A DNA stretch of 64,000 bases from Neisseriales bacterium. Its GTDB lineage: Bacteria; Pseudomonadota; Gammaproteobacteria; Burkholderiales; Q3-R57-64. A program made the position numbers and the translations under genes. Under the pieces are notes generated by a model that saw only the letters and a list, made by a program, of their open reading frames with translations, had not been told where the DNA came from and searched no databases. The DNA lies in assembly GCA_016699915.1 (NCBI GenBank), contig CP064990.1, forward strand, positions 372,001 through 436,000, in the 5' to 3' direction. Positions 43,145-55,337 of the stretch are shown here, in pieces; within the stretch, counting starts at the first letter, position 1; every line of letters begins with the position of its first letter.

Positions 43145-43181
43145 AAGGCATAACGATAGGTGTACAATGCCTTCCAGGCAT
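43145..43181 (+). other. Alternative-hairpin leader upstream of arcC
   Basis: Three short segments can pair in two ways: AAGGCAT (43145-43151) with ATGCCTT (43167-43173), or ATGCCT (43167-43172) with AGGCAT (43176-43181). The segments are mutually exclusive, as in simple attenuators. No long T-run follows and no ligand-binding core was recognised. Confidence 0.25.
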
Positions 43182-43266
43182 GCTTGAAGCAATGTTAGGA
43201 TCAAGATGTTGTATAGACTGTTGTTGCTATGATTATGGATATCTTCGAGTTTAGAAAAAGGAAAGT

Positions 43267-44217
43267 ATGATGCGAATTGTTGTAGCGTTAGGAGGTAATG
43301 CTTTACAAAAGCGCGGTGAACCTATGACTGCGGAGAATCAGCGCGGCAACGTGCAAATTGCTGCAAAACAGCTGGCGAAAATTGCCCAAGAGCATGAACT
43401 TGTTTTGGCTCACGGCAATGGCCCGCAGGTTGGTTTATTGAGTCTACAAAATGATGCTTATGCTAAATATGTGGATGCTAAAGTGACTCCTTACCCACTG
43501 GATGTTTTGGGTGCTGAAACACAGGGCATGATTGGTTATATGATCCAACAGGAGTTGGGCAATGCATTGCCTGCTGATAAAGCGGTCGTAACCGTATTGA
43601 CCCAAGTTGAAGTGGATGCGAAGGATCCGGCTTTTGAGCATCCAACCAAGTTTGTAGGGCCGGTTTATGATCAAGAAGAAGGGCAGCGCCTTGCTCAAGA
43701 AAGAGGGTGGGTTGTTAAAGCCGATGGCAAATATTTTCGTCGGGTCGTGCCCAGCCCAAAACCTAAGCGCATTTTTGAGATACAACCGATCAAATGGTTA
43801 ATTGAAAAAGGTGTCATTGTGATTGCGGTGGGAGGTGGTGGTATACCGACCATGTTGGATCAAACGTCGAATCGCTTATCTGGTATTGCTGCTGTTATTG
43901 ATAAAGATCTTGCTTCGTGTTTACTAGCTAGAGAAGTGCGAGCCGATTACTTTTTGATTGCTACGGATGTAGCGTCGGTATTTGTTGATTGGGGTACGCC
44001 GCAAGCTCGTGCCATCAAATTAGCTCATCCAGATGAGATAGGCCGTATGGAATTTGATGCAGGATCGATGGGCGCCAAGGTTGAGGCGGCTTGCGAATTT
44101 GCAAGGCTTAGCGGTAAACGAGCCGTTATCGGTGCGTTGGAAGATATTGATAAAATTGTTCGAGGTGAAGCCGGAACAGTTGTATCCACTGAAAAACTAG
44201 GCATTACATGGTATTAA
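43267..44217 (+). CDS. arcC: Carbamate kinase
   Basis: ArcC makes ATP from carbamoyl phosphate, the last step of arginine deiminase fermentation. The 316-residue protein has [20 protein letters not shown] at the start, [26 protein letters not shown], and [10 protein letters not shown], and ends [13 protein letters not shown]. An AAAGGAAAG site precedes the ATG. Its partners arcD, arcA and arcB are 13-18 kb away. It is alone here, overlapping recD tail to tail by four bases. Confidence 0.95.
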   Translation: MMRIVVALGGNALQKRGEPMTAENQRGNVQIAAKQLAKIAQEHELVLAHGNGPQVGLLSLQNDAYAKYVDAKVTPYPLDVLGAETQGMIGYMIQQELGNALPADKAVVTVLTQVEVDAKDPAFEHPTKFVGPVYDQEEGQRLAQERGWVVKADGKYFRRVVPSPKPKRIFEIQPIKWLIEKGVIVIAVGGGGIPTMLDQTSNRLSGIAAVIDKDLASCLLAREVRADYFLIATDVASVFVDWGTPQARAIKLAHPDEIGRMEFDAGSMGAKVEAACEFARLSGKRAVIGALEDIDKIVRGEAGTVVSTEKLGITWY

Positions 44218-45971
44218 GCTTCACTTTGATTAGTTGATGCGGATGCTGTTTTGGTGTGGCTAGTAGCGTGTGAACCTAACCGCCAATGCAGCGTCCGATC
44301 AAATGGTCGTTCATGTGCAACAATTTTGGCAAGAATTTGTGGGTTACTACCAAACAAAGTTAGGCTTTGTTGGGCGTTGGATACGATACCGTGTAGGCTC
44401 ACCCGGTCAAGTTTTTCTTCTTCATCTTTTGCCAACCATAGCCATAAGTGATTGATAGCCTTAGTGTGGCTTTTAAAGTAAGGCATTGCTAATGCTGTGG
44501 TTACTTTAGGCAGATGTGTTGGCAAAAAGCAGTCATAACCTTGCCCCGTTATTTTTGGAAAATAAACTCTCAAGCCAGATTCGGTCGGTAAGGTTAATCC
44601 GATATCCCCGATAAACAGCGTATCAATGCTGTTTTTATCGCACAGCACAACGGGTCTGCCGATATACCAATCTGCACTTTTTTGTCCAGATGCTTCTAAC
44701 AGGCGTTCCTGCTGAGCGTTGATTGTATAAGCCGCTCTACTTGTTGTGGTCAACAGCATCAAATCCCAGAAGGCAGCAAAAGCAGCTTCAGGCTCACCAA
44801 TGGTGGCGATTTTAAAATAAGCAGCTTTTTGATTGAGTGCCTCCTGAGCTAATTCAGGCTCGCTAATGGTATGCCAAGTGATGGGGCAAGATATGCCCTT
44901 TTGCTCTTCCAATGCTTTTGCCACCTTTTCTTGCTCACCATTGAAAACTGCTTGACACCATGCTGTCAGTTTTGTGTGGCGTGTTTTGCTGGGCATGGCT
45001 TCTAATACAACAAGACAGTCTGATAATCTATCCTCAATGGTGTGCTTACTGGTGCTGATTAGTGGCAAACCAATTTGATGTAGCCAATGCTGTGTTGTAG
45101 TGCCAAAAACGGGCGTATGGTAAAGCTCTGTTAAAATTGTACTATGTTCTGTGGATAAACAGGCCGGGTTCCCAAGCATAATCAATTTTGCATAACTGGG
45201 TAGCGCATCAACAAGCTGCGCCATGTCCTCCATGTCAAGGCTAGAAGCTTCATCAACGATTAAAACATCAAAAGGTAACGGATGCTCAGCATGATAGGAT
45301 TGTGAGGCATTGCTATAGAGTAATTGATGCAAAGTAACGGCTTCTTTTGGCAATCTACTTCGTGCCGTCTCGCTGAGGATGGGCAGTTTTCGTATGGTGT
45401 TTAGTGCTTGGTTTAATGCGTAAAGGGATTGATGGTTGGGTGCGACCAATGCAACGAGCGCTACTTGATGGCACATGGCTTGGTATGCAATGCACCAAGC
45501 AGTCAGTTGGGCTGCGAGCATGGTTTTACCAGTATGGGGTTTACCGCTTACAACAAGTAATGCATTGCGCAAAGCTAAAAGTAGAACTTGTTGTTGTTGA
45601 ATAGATGCTTGAGGAAATAATTGATTCAGTAAAGTTATCGCATACAAGGCATCAATATCACGGAAATTCTTGGCACGTTGTATCAGGTAGCGGGCAATTT
45701 TTTGCTCAGCGAACCATATGCGACCAACATATAGCCGATTTTGTTCAAGGATCAAGGGCGCAGGAAATTGGGGTGTACCAACCAAGGGTGTGGCTTGCTG
45801 TAATTGCGCTACTTCATCTGAAGTGAGCATTAAATAATGAGAATTTTGGCAGGCCGCGAACAGTTTTTTGATAAACGGCTCAACCGTTAAGGTGGCACGG
45901 GGTGCCAAGCGTGCGAATAATCGCTCGATTTGTTCGATAGATAAAGTAAGCTCTTGTTCTGGTGCCATCAT
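44214..45971 (-). CDS. recD: RecD-like exonuclease V alpha subunit, helicase motifs degenerate
   Basis: Full-length (585 residues) RecD by overall similarity. It keeps Walker A as [10 protein letters not shown] (141-150), TLHQLL, Walker [11 protein letters not shown] (237-246) and [20 protein letters not shown]. Other SF1B helicase motifs differ strongly from what I recall of E. coli RecD. Motif Ia APTGKAA is APNHQSL, motif III GDRDQLASVE is [10 protein letters not shown] (267-276), motif V TVHKSQGSEF is [10 protein letters not shown] (497-506), and motif VI TAVTRAR is GIVSNAQ (528-534). No stop interrupts it. It probably lacks motor activity but may keep a structural role with recB and recC. 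It lies alone, converging on arcC. Confidence 0.88.
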   Translation of the reverse strand: MMAPEQELTLSIEQIERLFARLAPRATLTVEPFIKKLFAACQNSHYLMLTSDEVAQLQQATPLVGTPQFPAPLILEQNRLYVGRIWFAEQKIARYLIQRAKNFRDIDALYAITLLNQLFPQASIQQQQVLLLALRNALLVVSGKPHTGKTMLAAQLTAWCIAYQAMCHQVALVALVAPNHQSLYALNQALNTIRKLPILSETARSRLPKEAVTLHQLLYSNASQSYHAEHPLPFDVLIVDEASSLDMEDMAQLVDALPSYAKLIMLGNPACLSTEHSTILTELYHTPVFGTTTQHWLHQIGLPLISTSKHTIEDRLSDCLVVLEAMPSKTRHTKLTAWCQAVFNGEQEKVAKALEEQKGISCPITWHTISEPELAQEALNQKAAYFKIATIGEPEAAFAAFWDLMLLTTTSRAAYTINAQQERLLEASGQKSADWYIGRPVVLCDKNSIDTLFIGDIGLTLPTESGLRVYFPKITGQGYDCFLPTHLPKVTTALAMPYFKSHTKAINHLWLWLAKDEEEKLDRVSLHGIVSNAQQSLTLFGSNPQILAKIVAHERPFDRTLHWRLGSHATSHTKTASASTNQSEA

Positions 45972-46080
45972 GTAGTGTATGCTTTAAGGCGGTGGCGATC
46001 AAATGGTTGGTAAACAATCTATGGTGCATTTAACCTGATCCGATTTCCGAACATCTTAACCGAAATAACGAGTATATGGC

Positions 46081-46581
46081 ATGCGAAAAGCAGTCAATCG
46101 AGTCCCTTTGACTGCACGTGGCGCAGCGCTTTTGAAAGCAGAACTTATCCGCTTAAAGCAAGAAGAGCGCCCAAAAATTATTGCGGCCATTGCCGAAGCG
46201 CGCTCGCATGGGGATTTATCTGAAAATGCGGAATATCATGCTGCAAAAGAGCGCCAAGGTTTCATAGAAAACCGCATTAAAACGCTTGAACATACCCTAT
46301 CATGGGCCGATGTGATTGATTGTGCAGCTTTAGCCGATTACACCCAAGTGGTATTTGGGATGATTGTGCAACTCAAAGATTTAATGACAGAAGATACAGT
46401 GCAATATCAAATTGTAGGCGAGGAAGAAGCTAATATCAAATTAGGTCATTTATCGATCAGTGCTCCCTTAGCGCGTGCTCTCATCGGCAAGGAATTAGGG
46501 GAGGTTATTGCAGTACAAACGCCTAATGGTCTAAAAGAGTATGAAATTATAGCCATTACAAGTGAATTAACTCATTCCTAA
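46081..46581 (+). CDS. greA: Transcription elongation factor GreA
   Basis: GreA rescues backtracked RNA polymerase by stimulating transcript cleavage. The 166-residue protein has VPLTARGAALLKAELIRLK, the coiled-coil tip ARSHGDLSENAEYHAAKERQ with the acidic DxxE-type residues, and a C-terminal IGKELGEVIAVQTPNGLKEYEI. It is slightly longer at the N-terminus than the usual MTTIPLT start. It leads the greA-rlmE-ftsH run, an order typical of betaproteobacteria. Confidence 0.95.
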   Translation: MRKAVNRVPLTARGAALLKAELIRLKQEERPKIIAAIAEARSHGDLSENAEYHAAKERQGFIENRIKTLEHTLSWADVIDCAALADYTQVVFGMIVQLKDLMTEDTVQYQIVGEEEANIKLGHLSISAPLARALIGKELGEVIAVQTPNGLKEYEIIAITSELTHS

Positions 46582-46609
46582 TTAAGTGACTTGACGAAAG
46601 CATCTATCG

Positions 46610-47227
46610 TTGACACATCCTAAGCATACCCGCGCATGGCTAAAACAGCATATTGAAGATCCTTGGGTCAAACGTGCACAGCAAGCAGGCTATCGTTCGC
46701 GAGCAGCTTATAAGCTGCTGGCTATTAACCAGCAAGATCATTTGATTAGCTCGGGCACGATACTGGTTGATTTGGGTGCTTCGCCCGGCGGTTGGTCACA
46801 GGTTGCGCAAACGCTTGTAGGCTCAACAGGGCATGTTTTTGCGGTGGATATCCTGCCGATGGTGCCGATTGCAGGTGTTTCGTTTATTTTAGGGGATTTT
46901 CGAAATCAATCGGTTGTTGAGCAGTTACTTTTGTTGATGCAAGGAACCAAGCCATCTCTTGTAATATCGGACATGGCTCCCAATATGTCAGGAAATCGTG
47001 TTCTAGATCAAAGTCGTGTTTTTGCTTTGGCAGAACTTGCCTTAGCGTTTACACAGGATCATTTAAGACCGGGTGGACACTTTTTGGTGAAAGTTTTTCA
47101 GGGCGAGGGATTCTTGCCGTATAGAGCCTTTCTAAAAAAGGCGTTTAAAACGGTGGTGAGCCGTAAACCGCCCGCATCAAGAAGTCACTCTAAAGAGATA
47201 TTTCTCATTGGTAAACATAAGCTTTGA
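46610..47227 (+). CDS. rlmE: 23S rRNA 2'-O-methyltransferase RlmE (FtsJ)
   Basis: RlmE methylates U2552 of 23S rRNA on the 50S subunit. The protein has YRSRAAYKLLAINQQDHLI, AdoMet motif DLGASPGGWSQVA, SDMAPNMSGN and a VKVFQGEGF segment with the catalytic Lys. About 205 residues is standard. No ATG is available in the N-terminal part: the start is a TTG at 46610, giving MTHPKHTRAWLKQH. It is followed by ftsH after 38 bases. Confidence 0.94.
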   Translation: MTHPKHTRAWLKQHIEDPWVKRAQQAGYRSRAAYKLLAINQQDHLISSGTILVDLGASPGGWSQVAQTLVGSTGHVFAVDILPMVPIAGVSFILGDFRNQSVVEQLLLLMQGTKPSLVISDMAPNMSGNRVLDQSRVFALAELALAFTQDHLRPGGHFLVKVFQGEGFLPYRAFLKKAFKTVVSRKPPASRSHSKEIFLIGKHKL

Positions 47228-47265
47228 TACAATACATATATATGGCAGGATGAAGAGGGGGTTTT

Positions 47266-49266
47266 GTGATCAAAAATCTGGGTAAAAATATCATCGTATG
47301 GGTCATTATCAGCATTGGGTTAATGGCCATATTTAATTATTATCATAAGTCGGGCAAAGATAAACAGCAAATTATCTATTCGCAATTCATTGTGCATGAA
47401 GTGCGTGAAGGTAAAGTCCAGCTTGTGACGATGGAAAGCGATCAATCGCGTACTGGACAATGGCTAAAAGTAAAGCGTAAAGACGGCTCCGTCTTTTCTA
47501 CCTATGCACCAGCGAATGATGAATTGGTACCCGAGCTCTTGAAAAACCAGGTAGCTTTTGAGGCAAAGCCTGCTAAAGAACAATCTTTATTGTTGCAAAT
47601 ATTTATCAGTTGGTTCCCGATGCTGCTTTTATTTGGTTTGTGGTTTTTCTTCATGCGGCAGATGCAAGGAGGCGGTAAGGGAGGCGCTTTTTCATTTGGA
47701 AAAAGTAAAGCCCATCTTCTGGATAAAGATAAAAACAAAACAACCTTTGGTGATGTGGCCGGTTGCGATGAAGCGAAAGAAGAAGTCAGTGAGGTGGTTG
47801 ACTATTTAAGTGACCCAAAACGCTATCAAAACCTTGGGGGGCGTATTCCACGCGGTGTTTTGCTATATGGGAATCCCGGTACGGGTAAAACTTTACTTGC
47901 TAAAGCTATTGCGGGCGAAGCCAAAGTACCTTTTTTTAGTATTTCAGGCTCTGAATTTGTAGAGATGTTTGTGGGTATTGGTGCATCGCGTGTTCGAGAT
48001 ATGTTTGAACAAGCAAAAAAAAATGCGCCTTGCATTATTTTTATTGATGAAATTGATGCAGTAGGTCGGCAGCGCGGTGCGGGATTGGGCGGTGGCAATG
48101 ATGAACGGGAACAAACGCTGAATCAATTGCTTGTTGAAATGGATGGCTTTGAAACCAATTCTATGGTGATTGTGATTGCCGCAACAAACCGACCTGATGT
48201 GTTGGATCCTGCTTTGCAGCGACCTGGGCGTTTTGACCGACAAGTGGCCGTACCGTTACCTGATATTCGTGGGCGTGAACAAATTCTTAAAGTCCATATG
48301 CGTAAAGTACCCGCTGCCAAAGATGTGGAAGCAGCCATCTTGGCACGCGGTACACCTGGTTTTTCGGGAGCTGATTTAGCGAACCTGGTTAATGAAGCGG
48401 CTTTATCTGCTGCACGACGTAGCAAAACGCTCGTTGAGCAGAGCGATTTTGAGTTTGCCAAAGATAAAATCATGATGGGTGCTGAGCGACGGAGCATGGT
48501 GATGTCGGAAGATGAAAAACGGAATACGGCTTACCATGAGGCAGGCCATACTGTGGTTGCCAAACTGTTGCCTAAAGCCGATCCTGTACATAAAGTGACG
48601 ATTATTCCAAGGGGAAGGGCTTTGGGATTAACGATGCAATTACCCAAGGAAGACCGCTATGCGTATGATAAGCAGTATCTGTTGAATAATATGGCGATTT
48701 TATTTGGCGGGCGTTTAGCGGAAGAACTCTTTATGCATCAGATGACAACGGGTGCTTCCCATGATTTTGAGCAAGCAACACAGCTAGCACGTAATATGGT
48801 CACGCGCTATGGGATGAGTGATGCGATGGGGCCGATGGTCTATGGAGAAAATGATAGTGAAGTCTTTTTAGGGCGTTCCATTACGACACATAAGGCAGTT
48901 TCAGAACATACGATGCAACAAATTGATGATGCGATTCGTCAATTGATCAACCAGCAGTACCAGTTAGCGCGTCGCTTACTGGATAAAAACCGCGATAAAG
49001 TTGAGGCAATGGCCAAAGCGTTATTAGAATGGGAGACGCTGGATACGGCGCAAATTGACGATATCATGGCTGGCAAAGCGCCCAAACCACCTAAAAAAGA
49101 ACCACCTATTGTGGCGCGTGGTGCTGTTGCTACTTCCGTGAAAGGTCAACGTGGAATAACGAAAGCATCGACTAAAAAAGCAGCAGGGACAAAACGCACC
49201 ACGAATCCTGCTACCAAACCTATTTTACCCAAAAAGCCAACGCGTACCAAAACACCGAAAGCATAA
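47266..49266 (+). CDS. ftsH: ATP-dependent zinc metalloprotease FtsH
   Basis: FtsH is a membrane AAA+ protease that degrades unneeded membrane proteins and regulators such as LpxC and RpoH. The GTG start at 47266 has GAGGGGG upstream. There are two N-terminal membrane helices (about 8-24 and 105-128), Walker A around residues 202-209, Walker [15 protein letters not shown] region, and the zinc site HEAGH. The P-loop reads GNPGTGKT where GPPGTGKT is usual. The C-terminus has a 50-60 residue Lys/Pro/Thr-rich tail. folP and glmM, often next in relatives, are not present. Confidence 0.96.
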   Translation: MIKNLGKNIIVWVIISIGLMAIFNYYHKSGKDKQQIIYSQFIVHEVREGKVQLVTMESDQSRTGQWLKVKRKDGSVFSTYAPANDELVPELLKNQVAFEAKPAKEQSLLLQIFISWFPMLLLFGLWFFFMRQMQGGGKGGAFSFGKSKAHLLDKDKNKTTFGDVAGCDEAKEEVSEVVDYLSDPKRYQNLGGRIPRGVLLYGNPGTGKTLLAKAIAGEAKVPFFSISGSEFVEMFVGIGASRVRDMFEQAKKNAPCIIFIDEIDAVGRQRGAGLGGGNDEREQTLNQLLVEMDGFETNSMVIVIAATNRPDVLDPALQRPGRFDRQVAVPLPDIRGREQILKVHMRKVPAAKDVEAAILARGTPGFSGADLANLVNEAALSAARRSKTLVEQSDFEFAKDKIMMGAERRSMVMSEDEKRNTAYHEAGHTVVAKLLPKADPVHKVTIIPRGRALGLTMQLPKEDRYAYDKQYLLNNMAILFGGRLAEELFMHQMTTGASHDFEQATQLARNMVTRYGMSDAMGPMVYGENDSEVFLGRSITTHKAVSEHTMQQIDDAIRQLINQQYQLARRLLDKNRDKVEAMAKALLEWETLDTAQIDDIMAGKAPKPPKKEPPIVARGAVATSVKGQRGITKASTKKAAGTKRTTNPATKPILPKKPTRTKTPKA

Positions 49267-49353
49267 TATTCGCTTCAAGGCTTTGTTATAGGCGATAGGG
49301 ATGAAGTGTACTATAGTTAGGGTCAGTAAAAGAATGTTAGGTATGAATAGTGA

Positions 49354-50882
<1,529 letters not shown>

Positions 50883-50888
50883 TAGATG

Positions 50889-50929
50889 CTCGATAACCTT
50901 CTGATATATAAGAGGTTATCGAGTTTTTT
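50889..50929 (+). terminator. Rho-independent terminator after trxB-smr
   Basis: CTCGATAACC (50889-50898) pairs perfectly with GGTTATCGAG (50914-50923), followed at once by TTTTTTA. It ends the plus-strand trxB-smr operon just before the convergent cas2 stop. Confidence 0.88.
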
Positions 50930-50950
50930 ATGTAAAAAAAATGATTAAAT

Positions 50951-51277
50951 CTAGAAGAGTTCATATTGGCAGGGAGATTTCTTTTTAGATAATCCAGAAG
51001 AGTCTTGAAATGAAATAATTTTTTCGTACTGTTTATCGGTAAACTGTAAAATGCTAATTTTTCCACCTATTGGGAGGTAGTGTTCTATTTTCTTGGCAAG
51101 TGTATCCACTTGTGCTGTACTGGAGCAAAAACGCATATAAACAGAAAATTGAGCCATTTCAAACCCTAGATTCAACAAATGATTCCGAAAATCTGTAGCG
51201 GCTTTTCTGTCTGCTTTTTCTATAACTGGCAAATCAAACATAACAAGCATCCACATTAGTCTATAGCTGAATAGCAT
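50951..51277 (-). CDS. cas2: CRISPR-associated endoribonuclease Cas2 (type II)
   Basis: Cas2 dimers bridge two Cas1 dimers to form the spacer-integration complex. The 108-residue protein begins with LMWMLVMFDLPV, in which the Asp after MF is the conserved acid of the ferredoxin-like fold. RNHLLNLGFEMAQFSVYMRFC is a typical Cas2 segment. It starts 8 bases after the cas1 stop and is the last cas gene of the operon; no CRISPR array follows, only 70 bases to smr. Confidence 0.93.
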   Translation of the reverse strand: MLFSYRLMWMLVMFDLPVIEKADRKAATDFRNHLLNLGFEMAQFSVYMRFCSSTAQVDTLAKKIEHYLPIGGKISILQFTDKQYEKIISFQDSSGLSKKKSPCQYELF

Positions 51278-51285
51278 TTTAGAGT

Positions 51286-52212
51286 TTAAATTGCTAAGTA
51301 CAGTTCATCATAGGTTGGGAATTTAACTGGAAATTCAAGGCAGTTGGTTTCGCCTAGATAGAACTGCGCTAACGAAATTGCACATTTTTGAATACAGATG
51401 GTCAATGGCGAGATACCAGCGTTTGTTTTAATATCAACAAACATAGTGAGCGCTATCTTTTTCTTAGTTTCGGAGTTTACCTCAATTTTGTTATTTTGAT
51501 ATAATTGCCACACTTTAAAATCAACTATTGGCCTAAAGGGCTCCATAACATCATCAACCAGTCTTAAGGCATTATTTTCATTTTTATGATGAATGCCAAT
51601 AGTGGGATGCAAAACAGCGCATGTTATAGCACGTGCTACCGTTGCTCTAAGTACCGTATAACCATAATTTAATAATGCATTAATACCCCCAGCGTTCTTA
51701 TCTCGACGAAATGTTGTGCCGAACAATAAAGGCCAATATCTTCTTGCGCCTTGAGCTTCTACATTAGTTGGATCACCAGATCTTACTTTGCTGATTAAAT
51801 TCTGCAATTGATTAGGTGATGAACCTATTTTTTCTAAAACAGCTGCTTGCCAACTTAGTTTAGATTTAATTATTTGCATCCACAATTTCTTGTTAGCTGG
51901 AAGATTAGCAGCAATTTGAGCATCAAAACGTTTCGCTTGTTGATAGTGACCGTCAACAGAGAACAGTATGCCTGCTACATTATGGTTAGTGCCACAAATT
52001 ATAAAAGGTATGCCGCGCTCCGCTAAGGCTACCAGTAGATTATTTGTGTAGCTTAACCCATAAGCGTTACCAACTACTGCAATAATGTCGTCCAATGGGA
52101 CTTTATGAGTTTCGTTTTGTTGGCAATCTGCAAAATTTTTTACGACCAAAAAACCACGAAATACTGATAAATGTTTTTTATCATCAGCAATTTCAACGAT
52201 TTTGCCTAGCAT
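51286..52212 (-). CDS. cas1: CRISPR-associated endonuclease Cas1 (type II)
   Basis: Cas1 is the integrase that inserts new spacers. The 308-residue protein has the three catalytic regions: Glu in VEAQGARRYWPLLFG, His in IGIHHKNENNALRLVDDVMEPFRP and Asp in DDVMEPFRPIVDFKV. The N-terminal beta domain reads KIVEIADDKKHLSVFRGFLVV. Residues look intact. It follows cas9 with a 6-base gap and precedes cas2. Confidence 0.95.
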   Translation of the reverse strand: MLGKIVEIADDKKHLSVFRGFLVVKNFADCQQNETHKVPLDDIIAVVGNAYGLSYTNNLLVALAERGIPFIICGTNHNVAGILFSVDGHYQQAKRFDAQIAANLPANKKLWMQIIKSKLSWQAAVLEKIGSSPNQLQNLISKVRSGDPTNVEAQGARRYWPLLFGTTFRRDKNAGGINALLNYGYTVLRATVARAITCAVLHPTIGIHHKNENNALRLVDDVMEPFRPIVDFKVWQLYQNNKIEVNSETKKKIALTMFVDIKTNAGISPLTICIQKCAISLAQFYLGETNCLEFPVKFPTYDELYLAI

Positions 52213-52218
52213 AGTAAT

Positions 52219-55200
52219 TTACTTTTTCCAAATTGATGTTTTACCGATAGGGGAGACTGTTACAAAAACAGCATTCATCTTTTGTAAAGAACCTGCATAT
52301 TTACTGAGATATTTAAATGTATTATGTTTATCCCTATCGCGTGCATCAATATTCGCTTCGTGCGGTTCAGCCAAGTAAAACTGACCATTGTCTGATATTC
52401 TAATAACACGCATTAATTTTATAATGCCATCAATCTGTAGTTTAACGTAATCATTAATCATGAGACGCATAACAAGAGGCTTTCCGGATTGGCTAAGCGT
52501 TGGATTCCTGGGCTGCTTTATACCTTTAGATTCACCTAATTTCCTAATGATTTGATATGCCTCAAAGGTACTGATGACGTCGCCTTGCCATTTCTCTTTG
52601 TCATTTTTCAAAATTTCGATTGCATAGTTATTTCCCCCTACATAGCCCTTGTAGGGCAATATATGCCCCAATGCATCTTTTTTATGTCTGTTTGGATCAT
52701 TACTGCTATTTATTTGGATAAGTTGTTTTTTCTCATCTTTTCGTATTCTTTTATCCGAATCCTCGTTTTTTGCCAATCTTGTTGCTGTGCCATCTGCTTT
52801 AATCCCCCAAGCTGTTTCTTCATGCATAGCACCTTGATATCCGTGATCTGGTTTATGGCTAACTGTGATATGCTGTAGATGAAATTTGACATCCTCTCTA
52901 TAAGTTGGCCAGGGTAATGGCATATTACTGACAAGCCTCTTCAAGCCAAATTCACCAGTTCTTTTATTAGCGTCTGCAAATTTTTTCAATAATCCTTGGT
53001 CAGTAATACCGATAACAGCAGCATCCAAAGCATGATGCTTATGATCGTTACGGTTTTTCTCCTCATTTCCGGAAAGGAGCTGATTTAAACCAAATTTCCC
53101 ACGTAGTTTTGCTGTCATCCTGCCAGGAATAGCTCGTACATGGTTTGGTGGGCAAATAAGAGACAAATACTTCAAAGCAACTACTGAGATATAGGCTGTA
53201 TCATTCAAAGCTCTAGCAAGAAAGTCCTTATTATTTTTTAGCCAATCTGCGTATCCATCTTTTGCAAATCGCCGCCCTTTGTTTTTTGGCATTAAAGCAG
53301 CACACTGCAAGATATCATCATAATTATATCCTGATTCATTTTTAACTCCGAAAGCTTCGTAAGGCGTGTCATTTCCTTTAATACGATTGGCTCTATTGAT
53401 ACAGACTGTTTTATTATTTAAAGAATCATCTAGAGTTCGCGAGAACGGTAGGATATGCTCTATTTCAACCTCGCTTGATAACAATCGATTTATACTTATT
53501 TGTGTTCCGGTGTATGGGCACCTACGGTTTGTTTCATCATTTGGATTGAGTTCATACCAGAGCTGCATTTTTTGTAGCATTTCGCGACGCTCAGATTTAT
53601 CAAGCATATCAGGATCTCGCCCAATGGCTTGGCATGCTGTACTTAACATGATTTGGTTTCTATCTTGATTTTGTTTTTGTTCTGCTTGGATTTCTTGTTT
53701 CTTTTTCTTTGATAGCTTCAAATCTCTTGTAACTTCCAAAGTGACCTCGGATGGATGACCATAGCGCTCAATAATAGCGTTGACAACTTTTCGCAATTGA
53801 TTGAGCCCAACATGCACAGTTGGGTTAGCTATTTTTCCAAAACGCTCTTCATCATTTCTTGGGTTTTCTTTGGGAAAACCAACATATCTATTCAAAGGAT
53901 TTCCATAATATGGCAAGCTATCCATTACTTCACCTGTCTGCTGTGCATGTGACCCGGCAGCTTTGTCGTAAGTAATGACTCCTTCCATCAGTTTTGGAAG
54001 AACTTTATCTAACGCAGCTTTGCTTAAACGACTATAACCTTCTGGCAAACTAACATTTGCAATGTTTGTAGCCTTTTGCCGATCAATATTAAAGTGATTA
54101 ACTAACCAACCAATCAGCTCTTGTTCGCTTGGTTCATTCAATAACTTGTCTACTATTGCATCTTGTTGCGTAAGATTAAAGCTATCCCAATTACTACCAA
54201 AATATTCATCTCTTACTAAGATTGACGCGGTGATGTTACCCTTCAAAACAGTTCGCTTACAATCTTCTAAATTAAAAGTTGCGTCCTTTGCTGTGGCTAA
54301 CAGAGGAGCAATAGTTTTATCGGTTTTAATTTTTTTGAAAGTTACTTCACGTTTATTTTTCAGTAAACTAATCACTTGATCTCTTTGTGTCTTATCGAGT
54401 GATTTTTCTTGAAAGCCTGGCAAAACGATTTTTAAATTATTGACTTCTTGATAGATTCTAAAAAATTGAGCGCTGGGTAGGGCTATTGGGGCGCGCTCTT
54501 CATCTGGTAATAAGGTACATCTTCCTGGCTGAATAGGTTTTAATGGACGTTGAAATAAAAGAATATCTTTTAGTTGTTGTTTACTTACTTCGTTAAATAA
54601 TTGTGGATTACATTGCGACTGTTTAGTCCAGAGTGTATCAAATTCATGCTCAATCATAGATCTATCAGCATAAAAATCATAAGAGCTATCTTTTTTAGTT
54701 TTGCCATGTAGTCTAGCTCGTACACTTAGCCCTTGTTCATGTCGCTTGGCTAGCCATTCCCCTAAGGTGCGACAGGATTCCTGCTTTAATTTTTCTCGTA
54801 ATGTAACAATTGCTTGTTTTAATGTACTGCTATCGCGATCCTTTTTATCTGTTTTTCTGTTACTTAAGAAGCCCCTACGTTGATTGATATGGAACAATGC
54901 CCTAGCAAATTCTGGTCCAGATAGTGGTGCGTCTAATCCTTTGGCGCGGATTTTATAGGGATCTAATTGAACATATTGCTTGCGCTCTGTCAAAGCAGAA
55001 GGGAAAAAACCAAGTTCCGTTAATTTATCTTGTAGCCGGTTTTTTCTTTTTAAAAGTCGATCGCGTCTTCTGCGCATTTGCCTTGCAGCTCTTCTTGAAA
55101 AGGCTAGCGAAGTTCCATCTTTCGGATTTCTACCATCCGAAAATTCTGACGCCCATTTTGATTATGGACTGTGGCTCAGCAGTAGCGCTCTCGGTTGTAT

Positions 55201-55279
55201 TTTTTAGTTTAATAAGACACCAACCAATTGAGCTAGTCCCAATATCCAGCGCTAAGCGATAATTAAGTTTTGAGAGCAT
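52219..55279 (-). pseudogene. cas9: Cas9 (type II-C), full length except a frameshift near codon 48
   Basis: Cas9 is the RNA-guided nuclease of type II CRISPR. The first frame runs from ATG 55279 and contains LALDIGTSSIGW (RuvC-I Asp at residue 12), then KMGVRIF at 42-47, and ends GW-TAG at 55130. The next frame opens as DGRNPKDGTSLAF, then the bridge helix RRAARQMRRRRDRLLKRKN, RuvC-II LEVTRDLK, HNH EIEHILPFSRTLDDSLNNK and RuvC-III DHKHHALDAAVIG, stopping at 52219. The junction at about 55138-55146 has ATTTTCGGATGGT: one extra G or two missing bases. Total length of about 1020 codons and absence of cas4 or csn2 indicate subtype II-C. No strong ribosome site precedes the ATG. An ATG at 55077 would start a protein lacking RuvC-I. 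Confidence 0.93.
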
Positions 55280-55302
55280 ATTTTTTATAGTTAAGAAAGT
55301 AG

Positions 55303-55331
55303 TTGACAATTCCTAGAAAAGCATTTAACCT
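55303..55331 (+). promoter_or_regulatory. Promoter of the tracrRNA candidate
   Basis: A consensus -35 TTGACA (55303-55308) is followed, after exactly 17 bases, by TAACCT (55326-55331), which matches the three best-conserved -10 positions. Start of transcription would be near 55338. The same bases read on the minus strand give TTGTCA, facing TATAAA (55284-55289), so a divergent promoter for cas9 may overlap it. Confidence 0.6.
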
Positions 55332-55337
55332 GCCCAA

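Noticed and set aside
52710..52934. Small minus-strand frame inside cas9 as a hidden anti-CRISPR or regulator
   Set aside because: It lies entirely within the cas9 frame, has no ribosome site and reads as a shifted copy of coding sequence.
55125..55160. Programmed ribosomal frameshift in cas9
   Set aside because: There is no slippery heptamer, no following pseudoknot that I can see, and no precedent that I know in Cas9.
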